Of a stretch of 64,000 nt of DNA, positions 60,796 through 64,000 are shown piece by piece. The notes beneath the pieces are model-generated. The model did not search any database and was not told the origin of the DNA. It saw only the letters and a program-made list of their open reading frames with translations. Source of the stretch: Thermus islandicus DSM 21543 (lineage in GTDB: Bacteria; Deinococcota; Deinococci; Deinococcales; Thermaceae). The stretch covers positions 62,001 through 126,000 of the forward strand of contig NZ_ATXJ01000001.1 of NCBI RefSeq assembly GCF_000421625.1. The letters run 5' to 3'. Position 1 is the stretch's first letter. Every line of letters begins with the position of its first letter. Both the position numbers and the translations under genes were made by a program.

Positions 60796-61419
60796 ATGGC
60801 CTCTCTGCTTCTAGAACGCCTCTCCCAAGACCTCGAGGTCCTCTCGGAGCACGTGCGGGCCTGCCTGGACGAGTTCGGCACCCTCCTCTGCTACCTGGAG
60901 GGGGGAAGGGGAGGGCGCACCACCCTCCTCCACGCCCCCTACACCGAGGCCATCCCCGTCCTGAAGGCCCTAAATGGCCTGGCCTTCCGGGGGCGCCTCC
61001 TCCTCGCCCTGGACCCCTCCCCCCTCTGCCCCACCCGGGAAGGCCTTCCCCTCAGCGGCCCCACCCGCACCCCCCTGGCCCGCCTCCTCGAGGTCCACCG
61101 GCCCCACCGCCTCCTCCTCGCCTTTCCCGGCCAGGGCCTGGGGATCCGCTTCCCGGGGGGTAAGGAGACCGAGGGGGGCTGGCGCCCCCTGGAGGCGGAG
61201 GGCGAGCCCCTGGTCCTCCACGTCCAGGCCCCCACGGGCCTCACCTACCCGGAGGTGCGGGCCTACGAGGCCTGGGAGAGCCCGCCCCTGCCCCTCCCCC
61301 TGCCCCAGGGGGAAGGCCCCTACCTGGGGGCCGTGGGCTTCGCCCTGGGGGTTCCCACCTATGGGGTTGGGCTGGTAAACTTGGGGCCAGACCTGGAGGC
61401 GGTCCTCGGCCTCGGGTAA
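60796..61419 (+). CDS. Hypothetical protein
   Basis: A 207-residue soluble protein that I do not recognise. It has a helical N-terminus (LLLERLSQDLEVLSEHVRAC) followed by a region of beta-strands and prolines, without a known motif. The ATG is 6 nt after TAGCAT. A small membrane protein gene follows 11 nt later and is probably on the same transcript. Confidence 0.65.
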   Translation: MASLLLERLSQDLEVLSEHVRACLDEFGTLLCYLEGGRGGRTTLLHAPYTEAIPVLKALNGLAFRGRLLLALDPSPLCPTREGLPLSGPTRTPLARLLEVHRPHRLLLAFPGQGLGIRFPGGKETEGGWRPLEAEGEPLVLHVQAPTGLTYPEVRAYEAWESPPLPLPLPQGEGPYLGAVGFALGVPTYGVGLVNLGPDLEAVLGLG

Positions 61420-61430
61420 GGGAGGGAAGT

Positions 61431-61631
61431 ATGGTCTATATCGCGCTCTTCGCCCTGGGGGCGGCCCTGGTGACCCTGCTCTTCTACCTCATCCTCAACC
61501 CCCGCGTCCTCACCACCGAGGGGGAGACCTTTGACCTGCGCTTCATCCTCTTCATGCTGATCCTGATCGTCCTCGCCGCGGGCACCGTGGCCTTCATGCT
61601 GCTCCTGGGCCGCATGCACCACCTGCTCTAG
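61431..61631 (+). CDS. Small two-helix membrane protein
   Basis: 66 residues with two membrane helices (VYIALFALGAALVTLLFYLI and ILFMLILIVLAAGTVAFMLL) and a short polar loop between. The ATG follows GGGAGG. No family recognised. Its TAG shares CTAG with the stop of the convergent gene. Confidence 0.7.
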   Translation: MVYIALFALGAALVTLLFYLILNPRVLTTEGETFDLRFILFMLILIVLAAGTVAFMLLLGRMHHLL

Positions 61632-62029
61632 TCCCCCAAGCTCTGGAGGTAGGCCAGGTCCTCCTCCAGGGCGGACCGGGTGGCCTCGAGGACCGGCAGG
61701 AAGGCCTCGGGGAACTCCGTTTTCAGGTGGGCCACGCAGCGGAGAAGCCCCTCCACCAGCTCCCGCTCCTGCTCCCGCCGCCTCCTGCCCCCCCGGAGGG
61801 CGCTTCGCGCCAGGTGGTGGAGCCTCCCCACCAGGCAGGCCCGAGGCTCGCCCCCCACCCCCTGGCAGGGGAGGCCTTCGGCCCCAAAGCAGCGGGCGTA
61901 GGCCTCCTCGTAGAGGGGGCCGAGCTCCGGATGGCCAAGGAGGGCAGGCCCCAAGGGGCCTGCGTGGGCCGCGGCCAGGCGCAGATAACGGGCATGGCGA
62001 GCCCAGCGAACCCGGGCCTCCTCCCCCAT
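61628..62029 (-). CDS. Hypothetical protein
   Basis: A 133-residue soluble, helical, Arg/Glu-rich protein. Four Cys (ARCFGAEGLPC, RACLVG and LLRCVAH) are present, an unusual number for Thermus, and could bind a metal, although there is no standard motif. No family recognised. Tail to tail with the small membrane protein. Confidence 0.6.
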   Translation of the reverse strand: MGEEARVRWARHARYLRLAAAHAGPLGPALLGHPELGPLYEEAYARCFGAEGLPCQGVGGEPRACLVGRLHHLARSALRGGRRRREQERELVEGLLRCVAHLKTEFPEAFLPVLEATRSALEEDLAYLQSLGD

Positions 62030-62071
62030 GCCCTGAGCTTACACCCCAGGGGCGGGACAAATGACCCCAGT

Positions 62072-63052
62072 TTAGGGTTCCTGCTGGGGGTGGCCTGAGA
62101 GCCGAAAAGGGCGCCTCAGGCCGGCCTGGGCGATGGAGCGGGCCTCCTCCGGGGCCCAGGAGAGGGCCAGCACCCCCCGGTAGGCCCTCAAGGCCCGCTC
62201 CCTCTCCCCGGCCAGGTCCAAAAGCTGCCCGAAGCGGGCGAGGACGTAGCCCGGTAGGTACTCGGGGTGCTGGAAATCCCCCCGCACCACCTCCTCCATG
62301 AGGCTCAAGGCCTCCCGCCACTCCCCCGCCGCCAGGTACACCTGGGCCGCGAGGTACAGGGCCTCGGGGCTCCCGAGGGCAAAAAGCCCCTCCAGGAGCT
62401 TTCCCCAGTCGTCCTCCTCCCTGAGCTGCCAGGCCCGGTCTAAAAGGGCCCTCTCCCTTTCTGCCTCTCCTGGCTCGTGGGCCTTGGGTAGGGCCTCAGG
62501 AAAGGCCTCGGCCAAAAAGGGGTAATCCAGGAGGTCCGCCACCACCGCCCCTTCCTTCCCCCGTAGGGCCTCCGCCACCCGCGCCATGCGCCTTTTGCGG
62601 AAGCCCGTGGCCGGGCCCTCCCCGAAGGCCTGGGCGAAGCCCCCGTAAACCTCCCTAAGCCGGCCCAGGAAGGCCTCTGAGGCCAGGGCCTCTGGGGTGA
62701 GAGGCTCCTTCAGGAGGGCGAGGAGGGCCTCGTCAAAGGCGGCCATCCGCTCCAGGTGGAGCCTCCCCCCGGGAAACTGGCCCAGGGCCTCCCGGAAGGC
62801 CTCGGCCTCGGCCTTAAGGTGGGCCTCCTCGTCCAGGGCCACCACAGGGATGCCCCTCTCCTCCGCCCAGGGCAGGAGGTGGAAGAGGAGGGGGTCCTCC
62901 TCCCGCCAGCGCCCCTCTTTCAGCCCCTCCTCCGAGTGGGAGGCCAGGTAGAGGACGGGGGGCTTGGCCCTTTCCAGGATGGAAAGGACCGTGGCGGCGT
63001 TGTAGCGTGGGTGCAGGATGTGGAAGGCCCCGAGGGAGGGCAGGAGCACCAT
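62072..63052 (-). CDS. Hypothetical protein with TPR-like C-terminus
   Basis: About 326 residues, starting at the ATG 7 nt after TAAGAT (63060-63065, minus); an ATG nine bases upstream lies inside the -10 box. The N-terminal half (LPSLGAFHILHPRYNAATVL, VLYLASHSEEGL) resembles an alpha/beta domain that I cannot name. The C-terminal third has helical repeats of tetratricopeptide type (ALYLAAQVYLAAGEWREALSL, RALRAYRGVLALSWAPEEAR). Function unknown. Confidence 0.65.
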   Translation of the reverse strand: MVLLPSLGAFHILHPRYNAATVLSILERAKPPVLYLASHSEEGLKEGRWREEDPLLFHLLPWAEERGIPVVALDEEAHLKAEAEAFREALGQFPGGRLHLERMAAFDEALLALLKEPLTPEALASEAFLGRLREVYGGFAQAFGEGPATGFRKRRMARVAEALRGKEGAVVADLLDYPFLAEAFPEALPKAHEPGEAERERALLDRAWQLREEDDWGKLLEGLFALGSPEALYLAAQVYLAAGEWREALSLMEEVVRGDFQHPEYLPGYVLARFGQLLDLAGERERALRAYRGVLALSWAPEEARSIAQAGLRRPFRLSGHPQQEP

Positions 63053-64000
63053 CCTCACCATCTTAGACCTGCGGGAGCGGAACTACCGCCTGGCCGTGGT
63101 GAACGGCTGGCTGGTGTGGCTAGGGGACGCCTTTCTCAACCCCAACATCGTCCTCTCGGGTTTCGCCGCCAAGCTTGGGGCCCCCGGGGCCTTCATCGGC
63201 CTCCTCCCCGCCCTCCTCCAGGCGGGGGGGATGGTGCCCCAGGCCTTCCTCGCCCCCTGGGTGGCGAGGCTTCCCCGGAAGATCGTGCTCTACCGGAAGG
63301 TGGCCGCCCTGAGGCTTTCCGGGGTCCTCCTCATGGCCCTCTCCGCCCTCCTCTTTGGGCAAAACCCCTCCCTCCTTCTCCTGGGCTTCCTCCTGGGCCT
63401 TCTCCTGAACGCCCTCTTCACCGGGGTCTCTAGCCTCCCCTTCTGGGAGGTGGTGGCCAAGACCACGCCCCCAGGGAGGCGGGCCGCCCTCTTCTCCGCC
63501 CGGAACCTGGTGGGGGGGCTTCTCGCCTTCCTGGCGGGGTTTGGGGTGCGGGAGGTGCTTGCCCTTCCCCTCCCCTTCCCCCTGCCCTACGCCCTCCTCT
63601 TCGCCCTGGGGGCCTTGGCCTACGGCGCAGGCTGGTACCTCTTCGGCCTCACCGACGAGCCTGAGGAAGCCCCTAAGGAGGCGAGGCTGGACCTTAAAGC
63701 CCCCCTCCTTCGCCCCGCCTTCCGCCGCTACCTGGGGGTGCGCCTTCTCCTCGCCCTCGCGGGCCTCGCCGAGCCCTTCTACGCCGCCTACGCCGTGCGG
63801 GTCCTGGGGCAGGGGAAGGAGCTCGGCCTTTACCTCGCCCTCTACGCCCTGGCCTTCACCCTCTCCAACCTCCTCTGGGCCCGGATGGCGGCCAGGGGGT
63901 CCAGGGGGGTGCTCCAGGTGGGGGCGGGCCTTGCCCTCCTCGCGCCCCTCCTCGCCCTTTCCCTCTCCCCCGGCCTCTTCGGCCTGGTCTTCCTCCTCCA
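63018..64000 (+). CDS. MFS-type transporter (C-terminus beyond window)
   Basis: A polytopic membrane protein read to the right edge (about 327 codons), with at least eight hydrophobic helices. The N-terminal LRERNYRLAVVNGWLVWLGD and the later RLPRKIVLYRKVAALRLSG fit a major facilitator superfamily member with a DUF-like permease character. The substrate is unknown. The only in-frame ATG that keeps the conserved N-terminus is at 63018, which overlaps the divergent gene's start; the true start is uncertain. Confidence 0.7.
   Translation, partial: MWKAPREGRSTILTILDLRERNYRLAVVNGWLVWLGDAFLNPNIVLSGFAAKLGAPGAFIGLLPALLQAGGMVPQAFLAPWVARLPRKIVLYRKVAALRLSGVLLMALSALLFGQNPSLLLLGFLLGLLLNALFTGVSSLPFWEVVAKTTPPGRRAALFSARNLVGGLLAFLAGFGVREVLALPLPFPLPYALLFALGALAYGAGWYLFGLTDEPEEAPKEARLDLKAPLLRPAFRRYLGVRLLLALAGLAEPFYAAYAVRVLGQGKELGLYLALYALAFTLSNLLWARMAARGSRGVLQVGAGLALLAPLLALSLSPGLFGLVFLL

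Overview
The window is chromosomal DNA of a Thermus species. The evidence is very high G+C, protein sequences close to well-known Thermus proteins (GroEL, DnaE, MutS2, homoisocitrate dehydrogenase, caa3 oxidase), densely packed genes with overlapping starts and stops, and many TAnnnT -10 boxes only 6-7 nt before a start codon, the leaderless promoter type known in Thermus. DnaX, MutS2 and HolB differ visibly from the T. thermophilus proteins as I remember them, so a sister species is more likely than T. thermophilus itself. No prophage, IS element or CRISPR array is visible.

Layout. 1-3.8 kb: glutamate synthase large subunit, cut by the left edge, with a near-consensus promoter. 4.1-5.5 kb: tRNA-Lys, a decayed cytochrome oxidase subunit II fragment and a zinc alcohol dehydrogenase. 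5.5-11.5 kb: an arginase-like protein, then the caa3 oxidase operon (heme O/A synthase fusion, subunit II-cytochrome c fusion, subunit I+III fusion). 11.6-14.5 kb: pckA and pgi. 14.7-19.8 kb: a GNAT/acyl-CoA synthetase-like protein, an rRNA methyltransferase and groESL with a CIRCE-like operator. 19.8-24.7 kb: dnaE with one intein. 24.8-26.1 kb: a VapBC-type module and a formyl-THF cyclo-ligase-like gene. 26.2-28.9 kb: 2-oxoacid:ferredoxin oxidoreductase. 29.1-31.4 kb: an HD protein, a CsoR/CstR repressor and dnaX with its A9 slippage run. 31.5-34.9 kb: argB, small genes and guaB. 34.9-35.6 kb: an unusual T-rich intergenic region, then a complete transcription unit for a 31-residue signal-peptide-like peptide. 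35.6-38.6 kb: an HD-GYP protein, a DUF5317 protein with an apparent ATC start, and homoisocitrate dehydrogenase. 38.8-47.1 kb: pilMNOWQ and aroCKB. 47.1-54.9 kb: rsmF, acpS, a DUF4870 protein, mutS2, a coiled-coil protein, a thioesterase, pepF and menG. 55-60.8 kb: two nucleoside/BMP-type ABC permeases, then a four-gene overlapping cluster with a PSP1/RicT-like gene and holB, plus a phosphoesterase. 60.8-64 kb: small unknown genes and an MFS transporter cut by the right edge.

How the genes fit together. Three DNA polymerase III subunit genes (dnaE, dnaX, holB) lie here, each with different neighbours. Respiration (caa3 oxidase, menaquinone methylation, KorAB), gluconeogenesis (pckA, pgi), amino acid synthesis (glt, argB, hicdh, aroCKB) and type IV pili/DNA uptake (pilMNOWQ) are the main functions. 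Several tail-to-tail pairs share stop codons in a CTAG tetramer, leaving no room for terminators. The most intriguing unlabelled element is the small peptide gene at 35.4 kb with its own promoter and terminator, next to the curved-DNA-like region and upstream of a membrane-bound c-di-GMP phosphodiesterase.
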